Positions 48,501-62,200 of a DNA stretch of 64,000 nt are shown piece after piece. The DNA comes from Branchinecta lynchi (taxonomy: Eukaryota > Arthropoda > Branchiopoda > Anostraca > Branchinectidae), in NCBI GenBank assembly GCA_023053575.1, contig JAKZAP010000016.1:15208030-15272029 (forward strand), in the 5' to 3' direction. The notes beneath the pieces are model-generated. The model saw only the letters and a list, made by a program, of their open reading frames with translations, was not told the origin of the DNA and did no database searches. The position numbers were made by a program, and so were the translations under genes. How positions within the stretch are numbered: position 1 is the first letter of the stretch; the number at the start of each line of letters is the position of its first letter.

Positions 48501-51500
48501 TTATAAGCTAAATTTCTATTTGAAGTTGATTAGATGTTCATTACTGGGGAAAGAAGATACCCTGATTTCGTCTTTGAGCTTTCTTTTTTCGCCGGACAAG
48601 TAGCTGGAGTTCGGCCGGAACCGGGAAATTGGCAGAAGTGGCAGGAAGTTTTCGTCAAAACAGATATGACTTATAGGGGCAAACACACATGCTGAACCCA
48701 AATCTGAACTTGGTTTTCTCAGGTGATTAGCTATTTGGCCTTAATCTGTTTCTGAATTTTAATTGTAAAAATGTTCAAGGAGTCTGGCGAAGACTGGATC
48801 TGGCTAAGACAAGACCCAGTTGTCTGGATCAGATATTGAATTTTTGGGATCCGATCGAAACCTTTGGTCTTGTTATTAACTGCGATCATTTAATGTGACT
48901 CAGGCCGTGCTAATCTTAAGCAGTTGTGTCCAGTAGCATCCTGGCATGCTATAGTAGCATCCAGTCCTGCTAATTGTAGCATGCAGTAGAATGCAGTGAT
49001 ACGGTAGCCTTGCCATAGAAGCATCTAGTAGCATCAGTTCTTACTGCATGCTACTTTTTCGTACAACTTCATGCTACTATTTTGAGATAAATTTTCATCG
49101 GGAACGAGTCAGTCAATCCCACCCATTAATTATGGAACGGTCAGACTGTGTGCCTACGGCACTTAATTTCATCCTTGAAAGCATCCTTTTATTCGTATTT
49201 CAGCACACTGATTACTGTTGGTCCTAATTTCCTGCTACGGTTTGTTGAGCTTGCTCATAAAGGCCGAAAGTTTATTTCAGAAGTATCCCGATTTTTGTTA
49301 GTTTAGTTTAGTACTCTTTATTATACAAACCAACTTTTACATGTTAAACTACATTAGCACCCCTTTTGTAACCCTCTTAACATCCTTTCATCATAACTTC
49401 ACTTTACATTAATTTTTACGTACTTTTCAAAAAATAGAAAAAACTGAAAGAGGAAGAACAAAAAGAAGTGAAGGAAGAAAGCAAGTGCAAAAAACAACAA
49501 CAACAACTAACAATGAGTGGGAAACCATGCCGTACAAAGATCATTGGCTAGATTATTAATAGTAGTAATATTAGTGTAATAGGGTTCTAGGACTTATAAT
49601 ATATATATATATATATATATTTATTTTTGCCCGCTTACAATAGGTAAAAAGTGGAGTACATAAAGAAAAGGAAAGATATGTACACGCACTAAACATTATA
49701 CTAAAATCTATACCACGAATCGAGTTAGCATATGGTTTGCGCAAACATTCAAAGCTATTGCCCGAGCACTTTTTTCAATTTTCTGTATTTTTTTGGTGGG
49801 GTTTATTATTATTGCACTTGCCTTCCGGCCAAAGTGCCTTATACCGATCACTTTTCCGTCGGTCTGTCGGCCTGTCTGTCGGTCGGTCGGTCGGTCGGTT
49901 AGTCCGGTGTTTGCGATTTAGGGTACTTCTAGATATGGTAGGACGATGAAACTTGGCAGGCATATTAGGGACCCGACCAAACTAACTTGGAAATAGTCAC
50001 TTGCCCGAATGACCATCGTGGGGGGAGGGGGAGGTTGCAGAATCCAGAAAATAGGGGCATGCATAACTTTCGAATGGGTGATCGGATTTTGATGAAACTT
50101 GAGACCTGGGAAGAAATCGTGTCTCAGATGTCTCATCTCAAGTCAGGACAGGATCCGATGAATCTGAGGGGAAGTCGGAGGGGGAGCCGGAAATTGTGTG
50201 AAACTCTTGGAGTGCAACGATCGGGATGAAACTTGGTGGGAAGAATTAGCACAAGTTCTAGATGAATAACTGACAGGTCTGGAACGGATTCGGATACTCT
50301 GGGGGGAGTTGGAGGGGGGTTCCGGGATTCCGGCGATCTGTAGTCGGTGTACTTCCAGGTGGGCTAAGACGATAAAACTTGGCAGGCAAAACAGAGACCC
50401 GACCAGATTAACTTGGAAAGAGTCACTTTCCCGATCCGACCGTCGTAGGGGGAGGGGGAGACGGCGGAATCCGGCATGCATAGACCGAATATTTGATTTG
50501 TAAACTATTCCGAGGGGGGAGTCCCAGGGTTTTGGAGTCCCAGAATCCTCGGTTCCCTGTTCTCTACCGCACATGTGGCTATTTTTTCCCATTTGGCTGA
50601 ATGGGGGAGGATGGTGTTTTGTGGTTTTAACCATTTTAGTATGTACAGTGTAAGAGTAAAAAGTGTTTACTTTGTGACGTATTAGCGCCCTAGTTGACCG
50701 GTATTAGACTCAAACGAATAAATAAAGATTTGTATATTATAGAATAATATTGGTATAGTAATATGATAATACTAGTACTGGCATACTTTTGCTTAGAAAC
50801 ATTCAGTTTTTCTTGAAAAATAGTCAGTAGGCCTATATACCTTGCCTTCGTTTGACATTTCGGCTAGTAAAGACTGGCTAAGAGTGTATTGTTTCTCAAA
50901 ACGCGCTCAATTGTTTTTAGAACTCCCGTCAACTCGTATCCTCTGTGGAGGCATATTCACTATATTGACGACACAGGTGGCTGTTGTACATATGATCTTT
51001 GTCTATTTTACGATTCTGTCTGATGTTAGCCTTTGTCCTCCTTTTTCTCCTTTTTATGAAATCCGTGATTTCGCTTGTCACAAAAGAGCTTACGTGTCAT
51101 TTAAATAAACAGAGAGGAAGAAGGATACAGTTAAGCTTTTTTTCCTAGACCTTGCCATTGGGGCCGTCAACTCTGATCATATCGTCGTTCTGCGTTCGAG
51201 CCCAGTCGTTACCTTCGAACTTAAGGTTGAACCAGATCCTCAGGTGACAGCTAAACCAGGTTCAAAGTTCAAGCTGAGAGCTTGTGGTCGATATTTAGCC
51301 GCTGTAGATCTTGCCGCAGTCTGTAAGTCAGCTTATACCATTTCGTTTCCTGAAATATTCTCCTCCCATTTCTTTGATCCCCTCGCTACTCACTCGCTAC
51401 TTGTATCTTAGTCTGCTAGTCACTTCTGCACTACCTACACCTACATTCTGGTATACAATCCAGATACACTGCCTGGATGGAATATTCCCTACTATTTCAG

Positions 51501-54500
51501 GCAAGGCGATCTTGAAAAAATACCTCGTTTTCCGTAGGCAGATCTTTTGATACATTCGAATTTTCTAAGAGAATTTAAGAGTGTTCCATCCTACTTACCG
51601 TAGTTACTACGCATGACGTCACAAATTCTGTTTTGTTGCCGTCAAGGCTGGAACGATTTTTCTATTTTCCAGCAGGATCTCACGCAAGGGGCGAATCCGA
51701 CCAATCACGTTACAGAGATGCGTAGTTATTACGCTTACTACGCTCCCGAGCATGTTAAGCAAATAGTAACTATTAGTTACTATTCCGACAAGGTTGGAAC
51801 GGTCAGCGTAGTAACTTTTCGTGAGGATGGAACGGAAATAGTAATTAATAGTAACTATTGTTAGAAGGGTGGAACACGCTCTAAATTTGTTCATTGCTGT
51901 TGTAACCATTTGAACAAATATCCGATTGATTCGATGTCTTCGTTTCCTCCCCGGTTTGTTTAAAAACGACAAAACTTCGTTCAGAGATAAGAAAATGGTT
52001 CGAATTTGGTCCTCCTCAGCTGTACCGGTACTGTACACTTCCTCAAGTATAAATGAAACTGATATGTTTCTTGACTAAAACTAGTTTATTCCAATCCCCT
52101 ATACTATACAGAGACTGGTATGCAACTGAAATGAATGAACTTCATACAAACTACCTGGGGGAGAAACCGGTTTGCCTTGCGGCGCAATAATACGGAGGGT
52201 AACGATTACCTGGTACAAATACATATCAGAAACCAACTTTATAATTAGTTAGAAACCAAGGTTCGTAATTTACGAATGAAATTCATGCTTGCTTCGTCCT
52301 TTAGTCTTTTTCGAAAGTATCTTGGATTTTGTTTGTACATGAACATATTTCCAATTGTTTTTATATTTTAAACTGAAAAAACAATTCAAGGACCGTATCT
52401 GGTCGGAAAAGCGAAACAAATACAGCGACTGCAAAAAAATGACTTAAAAACCGCAAAGTAAAACCTCCACGCAAAAACAATGACAGGATCGATGACAGGG
52501 CAAAAATATTCAAAATCCTACCTCGCTAAAATATTCCAAGTCATGTGATGCAAAGTTTACAAGAAGAGCGTGTAAAGAAATAAGTGAAGGTATTTACCTA
52601 TTTCCCACCCTTTCGTAGCAGTATTAGGTTGTTATGTTTTAAAACAATAAACAACAACAACAAAACTAAACCAATGTAATATACTTAGCAGCGAAAAGAA
52701 AGTTCTCAAAACTTTAGCTGCAAATCAATAATACTACAACCTATGTAAATAGTATTAAGTAAATAAGTTTAATCTATCCTAGTTTATCTGATTTAGGCCT
52801 ATCCAACTTTCAACGCACTTATATGTGATAAACTGAATGACCTGTGATTTTCAATCAATTCCTCACACTTGATTCCTGTTGATGTCAATCGTAGGTGTCA
52901 AGCTGTCTCTTCAGACGGAGGTTGGATACATTAGAGACCCGAGAGTGGTGCTGCACCGGGGAGGTACGGCTGTTGATCGGAATTTTGTTTATCCAACCTT
53001 TTTTAAATGGAACGAATGGTCATGTGAAAACTACACTGGAACCGTTCAAGAACCGGTAAGTCTTCAACTCGTTTATTGGGTTATCTTAACTGAGCCTCGC
53101 AAATTAATTCCTTACGGGAAATTTTGTAAGATTGTATGTAAGACTATTTCAGTCTGTATTACTTTATCTTGATTTCTTATTTCTACCGCCTTTTCCGTTG
53201 ACCGTGCTATTGCCCGAGCCACCAAATGGATGAAATGATTGTATATATTTAGTAAAGAAAAGTCTTGTGTTAGTGTAATATTATTATGTGAAGCGTAATA
53301 TCACGAATTAAATAAATTGATTGATTGATCGATTAACTTGACGATATTGGTTTTGATCATGGACTTTGAAGTCGTCAATACAAGGTTTGGCCACAAGCCA
53401 CGATTTTGTTGATATTTGAAATAGATTTCAACTCAAAATATCTTGTCCCACCATGAAGATGCACTTCGAAGTTCCACTAGTCTTCCGCCCTCATTCGATG
53501 GTAGATAGTACTGGGAGAACTGCAATCTTAAGAACGCTTCTCCAACACCTTGTTCGCCAAGTCACTGACCACGGGTCTCCGTAAAATCAATCTACAGCAA
53601 GGAGCCGAATGTGTCCAAAGGGATACATTAGCAGATCACCAAACTTGACGTTGAAAAACATTTCTATAGTCGTGGCGGAAGTAAACGAAAGTAACTGGAC
53701 AGATATTACCGGACAGATATCGTGTAGACCTCTAGGCTCTGATTCTGGCCCGATAAAGATTTATCTCAGAATATTATTATGAAGTTTTACGAAAAAGCAG
53801 CATGGAGTACTAACTGATGCTACTACATGCTTCTACTTCAAGGATACCGTGTTACTGCATTCTACTGCATGCTACTATTAGCAAGACTGGATGCTCCTAG
53901 AGCAAGGCAGGATGCTACTGGATACTACTACTTAAGATTGGCCTAGTCTGAGGCACATTAAATGATAGTACTCTTTATTATTACATATCACTAGGTGCAA
54001 CTTTTTCGTACAACTATCATACAACCACGCAGGCTACACATTTTTCATCGGGGGAAGCGTCCTGCTTTTCGTTTTATTTTCTTTTATTATTGTTATACAT
54101 GTGTTGTCCATCACGGAAATAAAATATAGACAAGACGAAGTCATTGAATAGAGAAGAAAAGAAAAAAAAGAAAAAAAGACCATTACTGGCGATAACAATA
54201 ATGTCAGAAACAGAAAACACACAGAACACTTTGGACACTTGGTAAAGCATGTGCTGAGCAAACTAAGCAATTTCAGTCTCCAAGGTTGGGAGATATCTCT
54301 AGCGGGATTCTGGACCTTATGCATGTTGCATCGGAGGCTTTCATGCCTTCCGTTAGTTTTGCTCTTTTTGTTTTTGCTTGTTCATTTATCGCGGTACTGC
54401 TTTATACCGTATAGCCTTCTGCGCCATTCGTAAATTAAACCAACATTTTGACTATTGGAAACCAGGTTACCAACTAAACAAGTTCCATCTTCTGAACTTC

Positions 54501-56168
54501 AAAAACATAAAATTTCAATAACGTTATCTCATGTATTACGGACGATTTGTTATTTTTTTTATTGATTACCTATTTGGGCTGTTTCGGCTTTAAAGGACCT
54601 TGGTTTTGTCGATTGTGTGCTGCTTGAGGCTCGTGCACTGAGATCTTATTTTTTTAGAAATCCAAACGATTCGACAAGGACACCCTCTTGAAGTTCGGCC
54701 TATCTGTCGAACTTGGAAAACAACCGGGGTAAGTAACTACCACTGCTACCACTAGTCGACTATACACTCTTCTATCAACAGTCTCAACAGAACCGTGCGC
54801 GTACCTTTTTAAGTTCTCGTGCTTGCTTGCGTTAAAAAAGGGTCAGGAGGTGTGTTCTAGCTTGTCTTCTTGCGGCACGTTAGCCTACATCCTAGCTTCA
54901 GAAAAGAGGCCTGCTTTGACACGCGGGGTCTGGCTTGCGTTTTGTATCCTGAATTTCTTGTGTTCTAACGTACCTTCTTTATTCTTTCTAATTATGAACA
55001 CCCCCTTTCTGGCGTGACTTCTATTAGACTGTTGAGTTCCGAACTTCCGCTCGATTCCCTTCTTCTGAACTGGGCACGATAACAACAAGTGCACAAGCGC
55101 TCAGACGTGGATTGTGTACTTAAATTGTTGATCAGATTTTATGTACCACAACATTTGAACCAAGATATTTCACATACCCAGTAACCAAACAAGTATAGAA
55201 AAAACCTTATTTGTAATCATACCACTTTAAAAGCTTGAAATGGAAGGAAACTGCAAGTATAAATCTGCAAGAACAGATTGAGTTACTACACTGAATGGTC
55301 TGCCAGCCACTCCGACCTTTTAAACCTCTTTTCCATTAGCAAGGCAATAACAAGTGCAATAAACCAAATCGCAGCAGCCTAGTCCCCTTTGGCACAATTT
55401 ATTAAGAACGGCACATTATCAATCATATAACAAAACCGCCCAGTTTCCAACTGTTCATTAATGATTAGGGTACGCCGCGTCGTCTTAGCTGTCGCTGTTA
55501 CACCAAATCTTCATCCATAGATAGATCGATTTATTATTTTTGTTTCTAAGCCATGTGAAAACCAGCATGAAAATATTTGTATTTGTCAGCATAGAGTTAT
55601 GTGGCTACTGATTTTATTAAGGATCTTGGTCTTATTTACGGGACGACGCTTTCTTATACTCGTGCTTTTGTTGTAAAGACTGTAGATGCACGAATTTCTT
55701 GCTCTTTTGGTGCTCTCGTTTCTCTCCGAGAGCTTTTGACAAGGAAATCTTTGTCGCAAATTTTTAATACAGCTGTTTTACCTCAAATTTTAATTGCTTC
55801 TCCCCTTTTACCGTATTTTACTCTTAGCAATTTAACGCATAGATAGATAGATTCTTTAATTTTAGCCGTTAGGCCATACACAAAATCATACATTTTTAGA
55901 TACTTCGAGAGAGTGATTATATAAACTCACATGTAAAACGCTTTAAACTCCCACCACCAGTAACTATTTACATCTCTTTAACGCTTCTTTGACAAAACCT
56001 GTAACTGCCATTATCGCTGACCGTGAAGATGACTTTAGCATACCAGGAAAGAACAACCCATGAATGAATTTATTATGTGATTTAGCCTTACGGCATTTCA
56101 CCTCTAACAAAGGAACTACACTAAACATCTAAAATAAATTACAAATCACTTAATTTTGTACAAAACTA

Positions 56169-56203
<35 letters not shown>

Positions 56204-59200
56204 AAATAATACACACTGTGAATTCCATTATCAAACACAAAAAAAATATATACTTTTAAATCAAATCAGAATTCCAAATCCAACCGTTTAGTTTTCCTAA
56301 TATATTCCAACACAATATTTCTAACGTTCCTAAATTTAAAAATCAAATCAAGAAGAAATGGAAAAGGAACACTGGTCCTATTAAGGTGAAATAATAGATC
56401 TAAGCGTTCACGAACAAAAATAGGGCACTCAAAAAGAAAATGGTAGCATGTTTCGTTTAGACCACAAAGACACAATTCCGTATCAATTTTGTTTATTCTG
56501 TGAAGGAAAAAATTTAGCTGACAATGACCCGTGATAATCTGCGTTAAATGGTAAGAGGGCTGAAGTTTTGAAGCCGCTAATATATCTTCTTTAGAAGTAA
56601 AAAAGCGAATTGACCAAGAACTAACTTTATTCTTAAATTCTTCAAACCATCGACTATAAAGGGTATTTTTCAATGCCTTTCTATTTAAATGAAAAGTTGA
56701 CGGATGGATTTCGCCAACTGTCGAATGGCCTAAATGTGTACTAATGATTCATCAGTAAAAGTACTATGATTGGACGAACGTTTATTAAGGGGGAATTCAG
56801 GAGAAGTGAAATTTGGCCAGTAACTTGGCCGGCCTTTTTTCGCATAGCGTAATGTTGCTAGCTCGGTTGCTCGGAAAAAATCGGCAATACCCCTGCAATG
56901 GCCGTAATTACGTCATTTTGGGCAGAACGAAAAGATTTTGAAATCATTATCACTGAAGTTCTTTGAGCAGACTGTAGCATTTGTAAAATATTTTTCATTC
57001 TAAGAGCTCAAAACCAAACCGACACCCCATAGAAAACTGTGCTTTCTATAACTGATTTATATAATTTTCTTAAAGCTTGTGGTTTGAGGCCCCATGTCGT
57101 CTTCGCTGCACAAAGGAGTCTCGTTGAATACTGTTTTGCAGCAGCAACTCGGGAAGATACATGATCAGTCCATAAAAGTTTCCTGTCTAAGATAATTCTT
57201 AAATAACGGACTTTTTGTTGCATATTAATTCTTTCTCCTCCAAAGAAAAGATTTACAGCAGGAACTTTGTGTTTATTTGTGAATAATACAGCTTCTGTTT
57301 TACGTTGGTCGAAAGTAAGTTGTTTTCTGCAGCCCATACTTCAAACTTTTGAAATATCTGTTTCAACAAATTTTCTAAAAATACTATATTTTTGCCTGTT
57401 AAAATCACAGTGACATCGTCAGCATATGCCTGAATAGTACAATTTCCACCAAAATCTATTTCTAAAAGGTCATTTATATTGATTAACCATAAAAAAGGAG
57501 ACAAAATTGATCCTTGCGGACAAGACTTTTCTAACTTCCGGGATACATCATTTCCATATGATACCGTCCTATCCGACAAAAAACTTTTCACCAATCTTAA
57601 CAACTGGATTGGACATTTCTTTTCCTTGAGCTTTTTTAAAATACCGGGATGCCATGCGTTGTCAAACGCTCCCTTAATGTCAAAAAATAGACAAAGTGTA
57701 AATTTCTTTTCCTCTTTATTTTTCTCAATGATACTGACCATATTGTCAACTGCGTCTATGGTACTTTTGCCCTTGCAAAACCCAAATTGTTTTTTTCACA
57801 CCCTCGAATTATCCAAACTAAGCTTATCTAATCTATTCATAATAATCCGTTCAAAAATTTTTCCAATGTTTGACAACAAGCTAATCGGGCGATATGAAGC
57901 GGGGCTACCATCATTATTTTTCCCTTTTTTAAGTATTACTATAACGTTTGCTTGTTTTCATAAAATAGGAAAGTATGAAATCCTTAAACAGCCATTAAAA
58001 AGCTTCAAGAGGGAAGGTGACAATACATTCATGTTTTTCTTTATAGAAAAATTAATAATACCGTCAGGTCCCGGAGCCTTCATGGGCTTGATCGACTTGA
58101 TCACATCCTGCAAAATTTCCATTGTAATAGGTTCCATTTCATCCTGATTTTCACTAGAAATATTTTCTGTTTCATTTCTTATCATCTTTTGATCAACACT
58201 GTCATTAGAACTATCATCTGACGAAAACCATTTACCTAGGAGCTTCACCAAAAAATCTTACTCTCAAATCCGAGAGCCCCTTGCATCTTGACAGGAAGTG
58301 GGACAGATTCTCCTCTTCCAAAACACATAACGAGCAAGTATAACATGACTTCGGGTTTCGGGAATTTCTTTCAAATAATTTAACCCTACTCTTAAGAGGG
58401 AAATGAGATGAAAACGTCATTTTTTAAATTTGGAAAGTTTGTATGCCGATTTTCTCGTTATTTTTCTAACACGCAAATGATGGAATACTATAATCTTAAA
58501 GCTCCGCTTATTATAATGAATAAAAAACTTCAACGGGTTGTATCAAATTTTTCAGGTCTCCAACATAACCTGTGCAGGTTTTTTCGTGAATATTTTTTTT
58601 TTTTTTTTTTTTCCAGTTTGTCAGTTATAATTAAACTGTAATCAAATACAGTTTACAGTCAAATAGATAAGTTTTAAGTATTTTCGGCAGTTTAGTTAGG
58701 CTATCTTTTGGCAGTTGATGAGTTATAGTGTTTTAGCCGAAATTTGTCAGTGTTTATTAATTTCTTTTTTACTCGCTATCTTTGGCGGAAATAAAATATT
58801 GGTTGACTGATTGATTGATCTCCCCAAACACAAAAGAACTTGAGACCTGTCATTGACGAACTTAAATCATGAGCTATTTGGGCCCAGCATGGTCGCATCA
58901 AATAACAAGACTCGACCTATGTATCCTCGATCTAAATATCCTATACCAGCTTAGAGTTTCCAGTCACGGGTCAAAAACTTAACTCATGGGCAAATTGGTG
59001 TGACTACGTCTGTGGTGCGCGGTGACTACGACCTCTGTTATAGCTAATTGGCCAGATTTAGCCGTGGTACGATATTTTCCTGAAAACAGAAAATGTGTTC
59101 CAGCCTTGACGCCAAGAAGCAAGCATTCGTGACGTCAAACGTAGTAACTATAGTAATTAGGGTGGAACACGCTCGAACTATCCTGGGAAAAGTAATCACT

Positions 59201-62200
59201 TAGAGCGTGTTTCACTCTCCTAACAGTGGTGACTATTAGTTACTACTTTTGTTCCAACCTCTTGAAAAGTTAATACGCTGACCGTTCCAACCTTCTCGAA
59301 ATAGTAACTAATAACAACTATTTGCTTACCACGGTCGGGAGGCGGGAGCGTAGTAAGCTTGGTAACTGCGATCTGTGTTATATAATACTCTTGATGACTA
59401 TCTCTCCTTGCCTATGCAAAATCTCCGGCCTCTCCGGGTAGCTACTGGAAGAAAGGCAGAAGTGGTGTCACAGCTGCTCCCAAAGATCGCGGTGATTGAT
59501 TGACACAGGATTCGAGTTTGAGTCGTAGGGACACGCTTACTCTTTCTTCCTGAGGACCACTGGCGTGTTTTGTATTTAGTCATATAGAGTATTGGCTCTA
59601 TTAGCCCGTGGCAGGATATTTGACCGAAAATAGAATACTTTGTTCCAGCCTTGAACCCAAAAAGCCAGAATCCCTGACATGCGTAGTAACTACGGTAAGT
59701 AGAGAGGAACACGCTCTTTTAATCCTTGCGAACAACTACTATGAGCTTCGAACGATGCTTGACCCTTGATTCTGGACCAATGTTAATGTATAAATATTTA
59801 TTTTAGAGCTGGCAAGACGTGTACACTGGACATTCCCCCTAAACTCGTGCCAGGGGAGAACGCGATAATACTTCCTGCTGGTGCCAGTCCCAGTAGCAAC
59901 AGTAAGTTATTTCTAATTAATTCCCCCTCCAACACACACAACCCAATTGCGTTCTTATTATGGATCTCGGTTGTCCAACCTGTTTTTGCCACGTCGCATT
60001 GTGAACATTCATTAAGATTTTTGGTATAGCAGAAAATCAAAGAAAATGCCGAGATATTGCGGAAAATCAAAGAAATGCCGAGCACTAGTCGGTATTTGTT
60101 CACCAACCAGTCTAGTAAACTAAAAGCCGGGCTACACTTTCAGATTTTTCTTCCGGATTCCAAATCCGGATTCCAAACACAACCGCCTTCTTTAGATACT
60201 ATTTTCGTCCCACTCTCATGAAAAATAACTAGGCTCACCATTTCAACATTCTCGAACTAATAACTTATAGTAACTATTTGCTTACCATGCTCGGGAGCGC
60301 GAAATGGCGTTATTGGCCGGATTAGCCCGTGACACTGCCGTAGCATGATATTTTGACGAAAATAGAAAAATGTGTCCAGGCCTTAATGACAAGAAGCCGA
60401 AATTCGTGAACGTCATGCGTAATGACTAGGGTAAGTAGGGTGGAACAGTTTTTGTCGAAATGGATCCGGAAGGTGAAAGGCAGGCCGAAAACCGTCTGGA
60501 AGTCTGTAGTTTTAGACACTCCGGTTCCGGAGTCTTGAAGCGTCATGGATGCAATACATTCGTGTGAGACGATAAATATGCAAACGAATGGGATAGGAGA
60601 ATGGAAAAGAGATTCACAACGCACCTCATTCCAGTTCAGCGCTCTAAGTGGATTAGTTTTGGTAATTCCGCATTGTCTAATATATGTGTAACATTGAAAA
60701 ACGGGACCCACGAGGTAGTGGGGAACTTTCAATTTCTACTACTGAGGAGACTTTCTACTCATGAACCTGTGGTTCTGTTTTACTATATCTGTGACAAGTG
60801 TTGATGGTGATGAACAGAAACTAGTCTGCTTGGAAGCGATGAGTTGGAATATTGTGATTTGTCAGTGGCAGGAAAAATAAATTTGAAACAGATGTTGAAG
60901 AAGAGCAAAATTAGCGATCATTATTAGCACATAATCAGGAAAGGGTTGGCTTAAGTGTCCGGAGGTCTGAACGTGAAGGCTGGTCTTTAATTTTTTTTTT
61001 TTTTTTTATAGCCATGCTCAGATGTTGTGACATACTCGAAGGGGTCATATGTATAGGCGTTTTTCAGTGGTCTGACATTGAGCCAATACTGATCAACAAT
61101 GCGTTCTAGCGACCGACAGAAATCACTGTGGCCATCAATGGTCAAAACGGTCAACACAACTAAAAGTGTTGTTAATAAATTCTGTTGGGCAATTTGTGGG
61201 TGAAACAGCCAGATTTTCCAAACAGAGAGTTCTGGGAGAAGATGCACCTCTGTTGATCAACAGGGACGCTTTGGCGGGCAATAATAGTCTGGTGGTCAAC
61301 ATAGTTGATCAACAGAAGAACCGCTAAGAAGCACTTTATGTGTACTCTTTATTGGGGCTTGGGGTTTAAAACTTTAGGTTTATTTTTACAGAGTTTTGCA
61401 AGACATGCCCAGTGGTAAATCCAAGCTCAAAAACGTCGATTGAAGGCAGTGCATCGTTCGACTGGGGATGCACTGGGGCTAAGTGCCGATGTGACCTTGC
61501 AGTGAAAGGAGACTTCACGGACGCACAGTGAGTATGAGCGTGTTCCACCCTACTTACTGTAGTTACTACGCATGACGTCACGAATTCTGGCTTTCTGCCG
61601 TCAAGGCTGGAACGATTTTTCTATTTTCCAGTAGAATATCATGCCACGGGCAAATCCGACCAATCACGTTCCAGAGATGCGTAGTTACTACGCTTACCAC
61701 GCTCCCGAGCATGGTAAGCAAATAGTAACTATTAGTTACTATTTCGAGAAGGTTGGAATGGTCAGCGTAGTAACTTTTCGTGAGGATGGAACGGAAGTAG
61801 TAACTAATAGTAACTATTGTTAGAAGGGTGGAACACGCTCTATACAACGAGCGTATTCTACCCTACTAGCTATGGTAGTCTAGCTATTACTTATTATTTT
61901 CGTGCCAACCTCGTAAAAATTTACGACGCTTTGTGCTTACCACGGCCGGGTCAGCCCGCGGCAATATATTTTGCTAAAAATAGAAAAATGTGTTTCAGCC
62001 TTGACGGAAACTAGAATCTGTGACGCTCACGCTCAGTACCAGTGGTAAGTATAATGGACACGCTCAACATCTATTTCCAATCAGTTTTTCTAATCTCTTT
62101 TTTCAGCAAACGATCAGATGGTAATAACGGGGGAAATCGGAAAAAGTACAGAGAGAAAGCTGGAATTTTCGTATCCTGCTTAGAGTAGGGTTGGGACGGG

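Noticed and set aside
17479..58147. Long ORFs opposite LINE reverse transcriptases (for example 57479-58147 plus)
   Set aside because: Antisense shadows of the RT coding frame with no codon or domain support.
62106..62188. Possible integrin exon after CTTTTTTCAG
   Set aside because: It ends in a stop without a donor. Exon 13 (phase 2 end) joins exon 14 directly to give a Gln codon and continuous calf-1 homology.
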